A stretch of DNA of 64,000 bases from Pseudoduganella flava (GTDB taxonomy: Bacteria > Pseudomonadota > Gammaproteobacteria > Burkholderiales > Burkholderiaceae_D), in contig NZ_VLKW01000005.1 of NCBI RefSeq assembly GCF_007830495.1, positions 305,641-369,640 on the forward strand. Direction: 5' to 3'. Shown here in pieces: positions 17,523 through 25,948 of this stretch (position 1 is its first letter; the number at the start of each line of letters is the position of its first letter). Both the position numbers and the translations under genes were made by a program. The notes beneath the pieces were generated by a model. The model was given only the letters and a program-made list of their open reading frames with translations, was not told where the DNA came from and made no database searches.

Positions 17523-17822
17523 TCAGCCGCAAGCACCAAGAGCCAGCAGCGGCAACGCACTCCACGCGATGCCGGTGATGCCCAATACCGCGGCGCCCAG
17601 CCGCGTGATCTCCAGCAGCGTATCGGGCACGCCGGCCCGGCATGCGCTCGCGACCAGCCATCCCGCGAGGGCCAGCGCCACGGCCGTGACGGATAGCAGC
17701 ACCGCCCATGTCGCCGCACCGCACCCGGCCGCCACGTACAGGTAGCAAAAGAAGAAGTGCGCCGCCCACAGGATCAGCGGCGCCGTGCCCAGCCATAGCT
17801 TGCGAAAGAAGCCGTCGCCCAT
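17523..17822 (-). CDS. Small membrane protein of the cytochrome oxidase operon
   Basis: The 99-residue product has three predicted membrane spans (PLILWAAHFFFCYLY, WAVLLSVTAVALALAGWLV and LGITGIAWSALPLLALG). It starts 3 nt after the stop of the fused oxidase subunit gene, so it is the last gene of that operon. I recognise no catalytic motif. Its position suggests an accessory or assembly role for the oxidase, but this is inference. Confidence 0.75.
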   Translation of the reverse strand: MGDGFFRKLWLGTAPLILWAAHFFFCYLYVAAGCGAATWAVLLSVTAVALALAGWLVASACRAGVPDTLLEITRLGAAVLGITGIAWSALPLLALGACG

Positions 17823-17825
17823 GCG

Positions 17826-20336
17826 TCACCCCATCAGCAGCGGCCACACGTGCACGGCGGCGCTGCTCGCCACACCTTGCAGCGCCGTGTAGTACCAGAT
17901 CAGCGCCGCGTTATCGAGCGAGCCCCGGCTGGCCGGCGTCAGGTGGCGACACAGCGAGCGGGCGACGACGTACGCGCCCAGGCAGACGCACAACAGCACG
18001 TGCAAGCCCTGGTACGCAACCAGCGTCGCGACCGCGGCGCCCCAGGCATGCCGGACCGGATTCAGGCCGCTGGCCAACTGCCCGCCCAGCTCCAGTCCAT
18101 ACCCGCCCAGCATCAGCACGCACGCGACACCTACCAGCCAGCGCATCCGCCTTTGCCGGCCGCCCAACGGCGTGCGCAGCGCCAAGGCTATCAACACGGC
18201 GCCGCCCGCGGTCAGCAGCACGGACAGCGCCGGCAGCCACGGCGCCGGCAGCCGCGCACCGGGCGGCGGGCACACGTCCAGCCGCATCGACACGTGCACG
18301 TATGCGAACAGGAACGACAGGAAGATGCCCGCGTCGACGGCCAGCATGATCAGTGTCGCCCACCAGCTGTGGCTGGCCGTGCCGACTGCACCGACCGGCA
18401 GCCGCACGCCCTCGCCCACCTCCACGTCCCGGCACGGCGCCGGACGATCCTGCTGCCACAGCCACGCCAGCAGTGCGCCGATCGCGACAAAGCCGCACAG
18501 CCAGGCGATGAAGGTCTGCTTGGCCGTCAGCAGCAGGAAGAAGCCGGCCGTTCCCGCCGCGGACAGGAATGGCCACCAGCTGTCCGTCGGCAGCGGCAGC
18601 ACGTAGCGCAGCACGGCGCGTACCGGTGTCGTGACGATCGTCTCGCGCAGTCCCGTCGCCGTGCCGGGCAGCCAGTGCGCGCCCTCCTCCACCTCGCGCG
18701 CCAGGTCCGGGTTGCTCCACAGCGGGTCGGTCGAATCGACCTGCGGGATGCTGCGCGTCGCATGGCTGTCGGCCGGCAGCCACTCCAGCGTGCCCGCCTG
18801 CCACGGGTTGCCATGCTCGCGCTCCGGCCGCAGCAACGCGCGCGTCATCCCGACGAAGAACAGCACGACGCCGGCCGCGAACACGAACGCGCCCACCGTC
18901 GACACGAGGTTCCACACGTCCCAACCCAGCCCCGACGGATACGTGTACACCCGCCGCGGCATGCCGAGCAAGCCCGTGATGTGCATCGGGAAGAACGCGA
19001 CGTTGAAGCCGACGAACATCAGGCCGCACGACCAGCGCGCCGTGCGTTCGCCGATCGCGTGGCCGTTCACCAGCGGCAGCCAGTAGCAGAGCGCCGCGAA
19101 CATCGGGAATACCATCCCGCCGATCAGCACGTAGTGAAAGTGCGCGACGACGAAGTAACTGTCGTGCACCTGCCAGTCGAACGGCACGACGGCCACCGTC
19201 ACGCCCGTCAGGCCGCCCAGCACGAAGATGAACAGGAAGCCGAGCAGGAACAGCGCCGGCGCGGTGACGCACACGCGCCCCTTCCACACCGTGCCGATCC
19301 ACGCGAACACCTGGATCGCCGTCGGCACGGCCACCGCCATGCTGGCCGCGGACACGAAGCCTCCTTCCAGGTGCCCAAGCCCCGTCGTGAACATGTGGTG
19401 CGCCCACAGCCCGAAGCTGAAGAACGCGACGGCGACCATCGCGACGATGACGGCGCGCCGGCCCACCAGCGGCGTGCCGGCAATGGTCGGGATCATCGTC
19501 GACACCATGCCGGCCGCCGGCAGGAAGATGATGTACACCTCCGGGTGGCCGAAGAACCAGAACAGGTGCTGCCACAGGATCGGATCGCCGCCGCGGTCGG
19601 CAACGAAGAATGGCCAGTCCCATGCCCGTTCCAGTTCCAGCAGCGCCGTGCCGGCGATCACGGCGGGGAACGCGAACACGATCATCACGCCGACGATCAG
19701 CATCGCCCACGCATACACGGGCATGCGCGCCAGCGTCATGCCGGGCGCACGGGTGAACAGGATGCCGACGATCAGTTCGATCGCACCGGCGATCGCCGAG
19801 ATCTCGATGAAGCCGATCCCCAGCAGCCAGAAGTCGGCGTTCAGGCCGGGCGAATACGTCTTGCCCGTCAGCGGCGGGTACATGAACCAGCCGCCGTCCG
19901 GCGCCAGGCCGACGAACAGCGTGCAGAAGAAGCCCAGCCCGCCCAGCGCATATGCCCAGTAGGCATAGGCCGAGAGCCGCGGGAACGGCAGGTCGCGCGC
20001 GCCCAGCATCGCCGGCAGCAGGAACACGGCGATCGCCTCGACGACGGGAATCGCGAACAGGAACATCATCACGGTGCCGTGCATCGTGAACACCTGGTTG
20101 TACGTGCCCGGCCCCAGCAGGCCGTTCTCCGGCACCGCGAGCTGCACCCGCATCAACAGGCCGAGCACCCCGGCCAGCAGGAAGAACAGCAGCGACGTGC
20201 CGATGTACAGCAGGCCGATCGTCGAGTTGTTCACGGAGCTCAAGAGGCGCCAGCCGCGCGGCGTACGCCATACCGCCTTCAGCCGCTCCAGTTCCCCGGC
20301 CGGACGCGGTACGCTGTTGGGCAGCTTGCGCGTCAT
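17826..20336 (-). CDS. Cytochrome c oxidase, fused subunits I and III
   Basis: This 836-residue inner membrane protein is the catalytic part of a heme-copper terminal oxidase. Residues 1-560 are subunit I: MHGTVMMFLFAIP (low-spin heme ligand His), FWFFGHPEVYIIFLP with the CuB His-Tyr pair, the WAHHMFTTG CuB histidines, and HFHYVLIGG with the heme ligands. From about residue 600 the chain continues as subunit III (SHSWWATLIMLAVDAGIFLSFLFAYVH). Fusion of I and III occurs in some caa3-type oxidases. The ATG overlaps the subunit II stop (ATGA). The upstream extension of the open frame is the shadow of the subunit II gene. Confidence 0.92.
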   Translation of the reverse strand: MTRKLPNSVPRPAGELERLKAVWRTPRGWRLLSSVNNSTIGLLYIGTSLLFFLLAGVLGLLMRVQLAVPENGLLGPGTYNQVFTMHGTVMMFLFAIPVVEAIAVFLLPAMLGARDLPFPRLSAYAYWAYALGGLGFFCTLFVGLAPDGGWFMYPPLTGKTYSPGLNADFWLLGIGFIEISAIAGAIELIVGILFTRAPGMTLARMPVYAWAMLIVGVMIVFAFPAVIAGTALLELERAWDWPFFVADRGGDPILWQHLFWFFGHPEVYIIFLPAAGMVSTMIPTIAGTPLVGRRAVIVAMVAVAFFSFGLWAHHMFTTGLGHLEGGFVSAASMAVAVPTAIQVFAWIGTVWKGRVCVTAPALFLLGFLFIFVLGGLTGVTVAVVPFDWQVHDSYFVVAHFHYVLIGGMVFPMFAALCYWLPLVNGHAIGERTARWSCGLMFVGFNVAFFPMHITGLLGMPRRVYTYPSGLGWDVWNLVSTVGAFVFAAGVVLFFVGMTRALLRPEREHGNPWQAGTLEWLPADSHATRSIPQVDSTDPLWSNPDLAREVEEGAHWLPGTATGLRETIVTTPVRAVLRYVLPLPTDSWWPFLSAAGTAGFFLLLTAKQTFIAWLCGFVAIGALLAWLWQQDRPAPCRDVEVGEGVRLPVGAVGTASHSWWATLIMLAVDAGIFLSFLFAYVHVSMRLDVCPPPGARLPAPWLPALSVLLTAGGAVLIALALRTPLGGRQRRMRWLVGVACVLMLGGYGLELGGQLASGLNPVRHAWGAAVATLVAYQGLHVLLCVCLGAYVVARSLCRHLTPASRGSLDNAALIWYYTALQGVASSAAVHVWPLLMG

Positions 20337-21262
20337 TTCAGCGACTCCAGCCAGGCGGCCAGCGCGCGCAGCTCGTCGCCTTCCAGTCCGCGCGTGGCCG
20401 GCATCCGCGCGCCAGGCTTGATGGCCTGCGGGTCGGCGATCCAGCCGGCCAGGGTGCCGCGGTGCGTCGCCAACGTGCCGGCCGCCAGGTACCGCCGGCC
20501 GCCGACGTGCGTCAGGTCCGGTCCCAGCGTGCCGCCCGCGCCCACGCCCCGCACCGTATGGCACGCATCGCAGCGGCGTGCCAGATACGCCGCGCGGCCG
20601 CGCGCGAGTTGGGCGTCGGCCGGTTGCGGGGCTGGCCGGGCCTGCGCCGCCAGCCACGCATCGAACTCGCCTGGTGCCAGCGCCACCACGTGCAGCGCCA
20701 TCTTCGCGTGCTGCGCGCCGCAGAATTCCGCGCACTGGCCGCGCCAGACGCCGGGCCGGTCGGCGCGCAACGTCAGGCCGTGCACGCGCCCAGGCACCAT
20801 GTCCACCTTGCCGGCCAGCGCCGGCACCCAGAACGAGTGGATCACGTCGCTCGTCGTCAGGCCAAGGTAGACGGCGCGGCCGGCCGGGATGCGGATCTCG
20901 TTGGCGGTGACGATGTCGCGGCCCGTCGCCGGATCGGTGTAGCGCACCTCCCACCACCACATCTTGGCCGTGACGGCGATGCGCAGCGGCGTCAGCGACG
21001 ATGGCCGCGCCAGCCGCGCCGTCGTCGCCAGGCTCCACCACAGCAGTGCCGTCAGCAGCACGAGCGGCAGCGCGATCCCGCCGCCGATGATCCACACGCG
21101 GGTATCGACATGGCGGCGCGCCCGCCATCCGCGCAAGGCCAGGAACATCACGGCGACGAACAGCACGGTGCCGGCGATCGTCATCGTCCACCCCAGCTGG
21201 CCGATCAGGGCCGCATCCGGGCCGGCGCCGGCCAGCGCCGATTGCGGATACGGCGCGGTCAT
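20333..21262 (-). CDS. Cytochrome c oxidase subunit II with fused cytochrome c domain (caa3 type)
   Basis: The 309-residue subunit accepts electrons and passes them through CuA to subunit I. Two N-terminal membrane spans (about 20-40 and 60-85) are followed by the cupredoxin domain with CAEFCGAQHAKM, the complete CuA ligand set. At the C-terminus a class I cytochrome c domain carries CDACH and a downstream Met ligand in KPGARMPATRG. The start MTAPYPQ overlaps the stop of the upstream cytochrome c gene (ATGA), and its own stop overlaps the next start in the same way. This marks a caa3-type enzyme. Confidence 0.92.
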   Translation of the reverse strand: MTAPYPQSALAGAGPDAALIGQLGWTMTIAGTVLFVAVMFLALRGWRARRHVDTRVWIIGGGIALPLVLLTALLWWSLATTARLARPSSLTPLRIAVTAKMWWWEVRYTDPATGRDIVTANEIRIPAGRAVYLGLTTSDVIHSFWVPALAGKVDMVPGRVHGLTLRADRPGVWRGQCAEFCGAQHAKMALHVVALAPGEFDAWLAAQARPAPQPADAQLARGRAAYLARRCDACHTVRGVGAGGTLGPDLTHVGGRRYLAAGTLATHRGTLAGWIADPQAIKPGARMPATRGLEGDELRALAAWLESLK

Positions 21263-21645
21263 CGCAATGTGTACAGGTAGGCCGCCATGTCGCGCGCATC
21301 GTCCGGCGTGACGCCCAGGTTCGGCATCAGCGTGCCCGGCTTGACGGCGGGCGGATCGACAATCCAGCGCACCAGCGGCTCCGGGACGTTCGGCAGCCGC
21401 CCGGCCACGTAGCTCTGGCGGCCGAACTTGTCCAGCGGCGGGCCGGCGGTGCCGCGCGCCGCCTCGACACCGGGGATCGAATGGCACGCGCCGCACTGGA
21501 ACTGCACCAGCAGCCGCCTGCCGCGCGCCGCATCGCCGCCTTCCACGCGCTGCATCGACTCCTTGTCCGCACCGCATGCGGCCAGCATGGATGCGAGCAA
21601 GGGTGCATACAGGGCTGCAAACAGAGGTCCTATCCTCGCGCTCAC
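21259..21645 (-). CDS. Lipoprotein c-type cytochrome, first gene of the oxidase operon
   Basis: The 128-residue product is a membrane-anchored monoheme cytochrome c. A lipoprotein signal ends at LAAC (residue 23). The heme site is CGACH, and the axial Met is in PGTLMPNLG. YVAGRLPNVPEPLVRWIVDPP is the usual c-type core between them. It probably feeds electrons to the caa3 oxidase encoded next, to which it is coupled by an ATGA overlap. The GTG at 21645 is the likely start, since it opens the signal peptide; starts further upstream run into the divergent gene. Confidence 0.8.
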   Translation of the reverse strand: MSARIGPLFAALYAPLLASMLAACGADKESMQRVEGGDAARGRRLLVQFQCGACHSIPGVEAARGTAGPPLDKFGRQSYVAGRLPNVPEPLVRWIVDPPAVKPGTLMPNLGVTPDDARDMAAYLYTLR

Positions 21646-21768
21646 CGCCGCGGGTCGGATGATCGGCAGACGGTTTGTTTCGCGCACGCACTCTTCCTGC
21701 AGAAACCGGGGGAATCCATATAATAAAACAAAGACAAGATCGGATTTTTCAATGGTGCGCACCCCTGC

Positions 21769-22635
21769 ATGGCCTCGAACCGCCTCCGCCTGATCGCCAC
21801 GACCGCACTGGCCACCACGGCATTGCTGGCGTTGGGCGCCGCCGTGGGCGGGTATCTGGTGCTGGAGGCTGGCTGGTACAGCGTGGCCGCCACGCGGCAG
21901 CACTTCCAGGTGGTGCACACGCTGCTCGAGAAAGGGATGCACGAGTCGGTGCGCTTCCACGCGCGCGACGTCGTCGTGCCGCCACCGGCCGGCGCGGCGC
22001 AGGAGCGCGAACAGCTGCGGCGCGGTGCACGCCTGTACCGCCGCTATTGCGAGCAATGCCATGGCGGCCCGGGCGTGGCGCAGCACGACATCGGCCGCAG
22101 CATGCAACCGCTGCCCGGACCGCTGGTCGACGCGGCGCGGCGCTGGCGGCCCCGCGAACTGTACTGGATCACGCGCCACGGCATCAAGATGAGCGGCATG
22201 CCGGCCTGGGAATACCGCCTGGCGGACGAGGAGATGTGGGACATCGTCGCCTTCCTCGGCCGGCTGCCGCTGCACACGGCGGCCAGCTACCGCGAGGTCA
22301 CGGCGGCCGCCGACGCGGCCGAATCGCCCGCCCCCGCTGCGCCGCCGCTCGGCGCACCCGATGCGCGCCGCGGCCGCATCGCGCTGACGCAGTACGCTTG
22401 CAGCGCGTGCCACAAGATCCCGGGCGTGACGGGGCCGGATACCTATGTCGGTCCGCCGCTGCAAGGGCTGGGGCGGCGCAAGTACGTGGCCGGCGTGCTG
22501 CCGAATACGCCGGACAACCTGGTGCGCTGGATCCGCACGCCGCAGGCGGTGGATCCGCAAACGACGATGCCGGCGCTGGGCGTCACGGAGCGCGATGCGC
22601 GCGACATGGCGGCCTATCTGCTGGCCAGGGATTGA
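21769..22635 (+). CDS. Diheme cytochrome c, membrane-anchored
   Basis: The 288-residue protein begins with one membrane span (residues 8-32) that anchors it in the inner membrane. It then carries two cytochrome c domains with heme motifs CEQCH (about residue 97) and CSACH (about residue 210) and Met ligands in KMSGMPAW and TTMPALG. The second domain closely resembles the lipoprotein cytochrome encoded divergently at 21259-21645 (both have RKYVAGVLPN- or QSYVAGRLPN-type text and RDMAAYL ends). It shares the 123-bp divergent control region with the oxidase operon and is likely an electron donor to it. Confidence 0.88.
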   Translation: MASNRLRLIATTALATTALLALGAAVGGYLVLEAGWYSVAATRQHFQVVHTLLEKGMHESVRFHARDVVVPPPAGAAQEREQLRRGARLYRRYCEQCHGGPGVAQHDIGRSMQPLPGPLVDAARRWRPRELYWITRHGIKMSGMPAWEYRLADEEMWDIVAFLGRLPLHTAASYREVTAAADAAESPAPAAPPLGAPDARRGRIALTQYACSACHKIPGVTGPDTYVGPPLQGLGRRKYVAGVLPNTPDNLVRWIRTPQAVDPQTTMPALGVTERDARDMAAYLLARD

Positions 22636-22643
22636 GGAGGCAA

Positions 22644-23738
22644 ATGGACGATCACGACAACAGCCGGCAACGGCAGGAACACCATGGCGACCACCGCTTC
22701 ACGCGCCGGGTCGCCCTCGTCAACGGCATCGGCATCCTCGCCATCCTGGCGCTGGCGGCAATCTGGTTCGCCTACGACGCACTGCTGCTCGTATTCGCCT
22801 GCATCCTGTTCGCGATCCTGCTGTACGAACTGGCCGGCCTGCTGCGCAAGCGCCTGCATGTGCACCGCCAGGTCGCGCTCGCGCTGGTGGTTGCCATGCT
22901 GCTGCTCGTGTTCGGCGTCGGCGGCTGGCTGATGGCGCCGCAGATCGGCGAACAGGCGGATAAACTGGGCGCCGCGGTACCGGAAGCGCTGCACCGGCTG
23001 CGCGCGGCGATGGAACAGCAGCCGCTGTTGAAGCGCCTGATGAGCAGCATGCCGTCGCCGGAACAGATGCAGAAGCAGCTGACGCAGCTCGTGCCCAATG
23101 CTGGCCTGTTCTTCACCGGCCTGATGGGGGCACTGGGCAATGCCGTCATCATCCTGTTCGTCGGCGTCTATTTCGCGGCGCAGCCGCACCTCTACATCGA
23201 CGGCCTGGTCACGCTGGTCCCGCCGAGGAAACGGGCCCGGGCCCGCGAGGTCATGGATGAACTGGGCCGCACGCTGGCCCGCTGGCTGCTCGGCAAGGCC
23301 GCGTCGATGCTGCTGGTCGGCGTCGCGTCGGCCGCCGGCCTGGCGCTGCTGGGCGTGCCGCTGGCGCTGATCCTCGGCCTGATCGCCGGCCTGCTCGACT
23401 TCATCCCTTACCTGGGGCCGTTGATGGCGGGCGTGCCGGCCGTGCTGATCGCGTTTTCGGACAGCCCGCAGCAGGCGCTGTACGTCGTGCTGCTGTTCGG
23501 CGCGATCCAGCTGGCCGAAGGTTACCTGCTGTCGCCGCTGATCGAGAAGCGCACCGTGTCGCTGCCGCCGGCGCTGACGATCGTCATGCAGCTGTTGTTC
23601 GGCGCGCTGTTCGGCATGGCCGGCGTGGCGCTGGCGACGCCGCTGACGGCCGTGCTGGCCGTGCTGGTGTCGATGCTGTATGTGCAGGACGTGCTGAAGG
23701 ACCCGGTGCGCACGCCGTCGCAGCGGAACGGCGACTGA
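22644..23738 (+). CDS. AI-2E/PerM family permease
   Basis: This 364-residue inner membrane protein has about eight predicted spans and the family's conserved C-terminal block (GLLDFIPYLGPLMAGVPAVLIAF and QLAEGYLLSPLIEKRTVSLPP). A His-rich charged N-terminus precedes the first span. The family exports or imports small molecules; individual substrates are mostly unproven (AI-2 for TqsA, ions for others). I chose the ATG at 22644 with GAGGAGG just upstream. It lies 8 nt after the diheme cytochrome gene, so the two are probably co-transcribed. It converges on msbA. Confidence 0.85.
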   Translation: MDDHDNSRQRQEHHGDHRFTRRVALVNGIGILAILALAAIWFAYDALLLVFACILFAILLYELAGLLRKRLHVHRQVALALVVAMLLLVFGVGGWLMAPQIGEQADKLGAAVPEALHRLRAAMEQQPLLKRLMSSMPSPEQMQKQLTQLVPNAGLFFTGLMGALGNAVIILFVGVYFAAQPHLYIDGLVTLVPPRKRARAREVMDELGRTLARWLLGKAASMLLVGVASAAGLALLGVPLALILGLIAGLLDFIPYLGPLMAGVPAVLIAFSDSPQQALYVVLLFGAIQLAEGYLLSPLIEKRTVSLPPALTIVMQLLFGALFGMAGVALATPLTAVLAVLVSMLYVQDVLKDPVRTPSQRNGD

Positions 23739-23762
23739 CGGCTTGCGACGCGGCTGCCGGCG

Positions 23763-25583
23763 TCAGTGCGCCAGTTGCTTCTGGGTCTGGTACAGCCGGG
23801 CGTACTGGCCGGCGCGTTCCAGCAGTACGTCGTGCGTGCCCATTTCAACGATGCCGCCGCTGCTCATGACGACGATGCGATCGGCGTTTTCGATCGTCGA
23901 CAGCCGGTGCGCGATGACGAGCGTCGTGCGCCCCTTCATCAACCGCTCCAGCGCGGCCTGCACCTGGCGTTCCGACTCGGTGTCGAGCGCGCTGGTGGCC
24001 TCGTCCAGGATCAGGATCGGCGCATCCTTGTACAGCGCGCGGGCGATCGCCAGGCGCTGCCGCTGGCCGCCGGACAGCCGCAGGCCGTTCTCGCCCACCT
24101 CCGTCAGATAGCCCTGCGGCTGGCGTTCGATGAACTCGTGCGCGTACGCGGCGCGTGCCGCCGCTTCGATGCGGGCCTGGTCCGGCGCAGGGTCGCCATA
24201 CGCGATGTTGGCGGCCAGCGTGTCGTTGAACAGCACCACGTCCTGGCTCACCAGCGCGATCTGCGCGCGCAGATCGGCCAGACGGTATTCGCGCAAGTCG
24301 ACGCCGTCGAGCAGGATGCGGCCTTGCGTCACGTCGTAGAAGCGCGGCAGCAGGCTGGCCAGCGTGGTCTTGCCGCTGCCGGAGCCGCCCACCAGGGCGA
24401 CCGTTTCGCCGGCGCGGATGTCGAGCGACACGTCGGCCAGCGCGGACGCCGCATCCACGTCGACGCCGTAGCGGAAGCCGACGGCGTCAAACACCACGTC
24501 GCCCCGCGCGCGCGTCAGCGTGCGAGTACCGGTATCCGGCTCGGCCGGTGCGTCGATCAGGCCGAACACGGATTTCGCCGCCGCCAGGCCGCGCTGCAGC
24601 GGCTCGTTGATCTTGGTGAGGTTCTTGATTGGCGACTGCATCGCCATCAATGAGCCCATGAAGGCGACGAAGGCGCCGGCCGACAGCGCGCCGGCCTGCG
24701 CGCGCACCAGCGCGAAGTAGATCACGGCCGACAGCGTGACGCCGATCAGCATCATGATGATCCCGGAATTCATCGCCGCCGTCGCCGCATGCTTCACGGC
24801 CAGCTGGCGATTGAGCTTGACGACGTCGTCGAAGCGGCGCTGTTCGTAGTGCTGGCCGCCGAAGATCTTGACGACGCGCTGGCCGCCGATGCTCTCGTCG
24901 AGCACGCGGGTCAGCTCGCCCATCGCGTGCTGCGCGCTCTCGGACAGGCGGCGCATGCGGCGCCCCGCGAAGATGACGACGGCGGCCACCAGCGGCAACA
25001 GCCCGAGGCAGAACACGGCCAGCTGCCAGTCGATCGTAAACAGCGACACCAGGTAACCGGCCGTCGCCACCGAGTCGCGCACGGCGACGTTGACGACGTT
25101 CAGGCCCGCCTGCGACACCTGGCTCGCGTCGAACGCCACGCGCGACAATGTGGTGCCGGTGGACGAGCGATCGAAATAGCCGTTCGGCAGGCGCAGGATA
25201 CGGGCAAACATCTTGCCGCGCAGGTCAGCCTGCACGCGGTTGCTGAGCCATGCGGAGCCGTAGTCGCCGGCGAAGCTGCTGACCATGCGCAGGAACGCCA
25301 GCGCCATGATGATCGCGGGGATCGTCCACAGCGCGGCCTCGCGGGCGTCCACGGCGGGCAGCCGATGCAGCCAGCCCTGCACCGATGCCAGCACGCCGCC
25401 GGCCACCGCGGCGCCATGGGTGCCCGCGTTCGGCCCCAGCGCGTCGACGACGTTCTGCAATTGACGAATCAGCACCACGTCGGTGAGCGACGCGATGCCG
25501 ACGGCGAACAGCGTCGCGACCAGCGCACCGGCATAGGGAGAGAACTGCTGCAGCAGGCGGTAATACAGTTGGCGGCTCGACAC
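23763..25583 (-). CDS. msbA: Lipid A export ABC transporter, fused permease/ATPase
   Basis: MsbA flips core-lipid A across the inner membrane. The 606-residue half-transporter has six spans in residues 15-300 and a C-terminal ATPase with Walker A GGSGSGKTT (399-407), Q-loop LVSQDVVLF, signature LSGGQRQRLAIARAL (about 503), Walker B ILILDEATSALD and the H-loop His in VIAHRLSTI. The YFDRSSTGTTLSRV and FGGQHYE segments are typical of proteobacterial MsbA. Translation begins at GTG 25583. No lpxK follows, unlike in many proteobacteria; the convergent neighbour is an AI-2E permease. Confidence 0.9.
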   Translation of the reverse strand: MSSRQLYYRLLQQFSPYAGALVATLFAVGIASLTDVVLIRQLQNVVDALGPNAGTHGAAVAGGVLASVQGWLHRLPAVDAREAALWTIPAIIMALAFLRMVSSFAGDYGSAWLSNRVQADLRGKMFARILRLPNGYFDRSSTGTTLSRVAFDASQVSQAGLNVVNVAVRDSVATAGYLVSLFTIDWQLAVFCLGLLPLVAAVVIFAGRRMRRLSESAQHAMGELTRVLDESIGGQRVVKIFGGQHYEQRRFDDVVKLNRQLAVKHAATAAMNSGIIMMLIGVTLSAVIYFALVRAQAGALSAGAFVAFMGSLMAMQSPIKNLTKINEPLQRGLAAAKSVFGLIDAPAEPDTGTRTLTRARGDVVFDAVGFRYGVDVDAASALADVSLDIRAGETVALVGGSGSGKTTLASLLPRFYDVTQGRILLDGVDLREYRLADLRAQIALVSQDVVLFNDTLAANIAYGDPAPDQARIEAAARAAYAHEFIERQPQGYLTEVGENGLRLSGGQRQRLAIARALYKDAPILILDEATSALDTESERQVQAALERLMKGRTTLVIAHRLSTIENADRIVVMSSGGIVEMGTHDVLLERAGQYARLYQTQKQLAH

Positions 25584-25663
25584 GTGAGGGGGCTGACAGA
25601 GGTAAAGGCAGCATTGTACCTGCCTTCGATGCCGTGACGAAATCCCGCCCCGCCCGGGACGGC

Positions 25664-25685
25664 AGATGTAACAGCCGTTACATCT
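25664..25685. promoter_or_regulatory. Perfect inverted repeat upstream of msbA (operator candidate)
   Basis: AGATGTAAC and GTTACATCT form perfect 9-bp arms around AGCC, about 80-100 nt before the msbA start and about 265 nt before the anchor protein start. It lacks a T tract, so it is more like a protein-binding site than a terminator. The 365-bp gap 25584-25948 holds this element, an AT-rich promoter zone and no gene that I can support. Confidence 0.45.
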
Positions 25686-25882
25686 GATTACACATCACAG
25701 ATCGTTTCTGTCGTCAAGAGGCAGCGCAAGCGTGCGGGCGAAGATCGCCTCGAATGCCCTGGAACCCGCATGGATACTGGGCTTTCGGTAGAGAAACACG
25801 CGTTGCGTTGCATTTTCGATACGAATCAAATAAACATTACAAATTGTAAGCAGGTTGTGTGCATCTCGACAATTATTGGTCT

Positions 25883-25916
25883 TATACTCGTCTTGCAATT
25901 TGCAAAACATTTTGCA
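25883..25916 (+). promoter_or_regulatory. Promoter -10 and inverted repeat before the PEP-CTERM anchor gene
   Basis: TATACT at 25883-25888 is a good -10 hexamer in a strongly AT-rich stretch. No clear -35 is correctly spaced, which could mean activator dependence. Just downstream TGCAAAA (25901-25907) and TTTTGCA (25910-25916) form a perfect inverted repeat around CA, a possible operator overlapping the transcript start. The ATG is at 25949. Confidence 0.4.
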
Positions 25917-25948
25917 CCTCTCTTCCACAAGTCAACGAAAGTGAATCA

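Noticed and set aside
17850..20870. 1006-residue plus-strand open frame opposite the oxidase genes
   Set aside because: Composition is a shadow (His/Arg/Gln-rich, no motif); the minus strand encodes clear oxidase subunits across the same bases.
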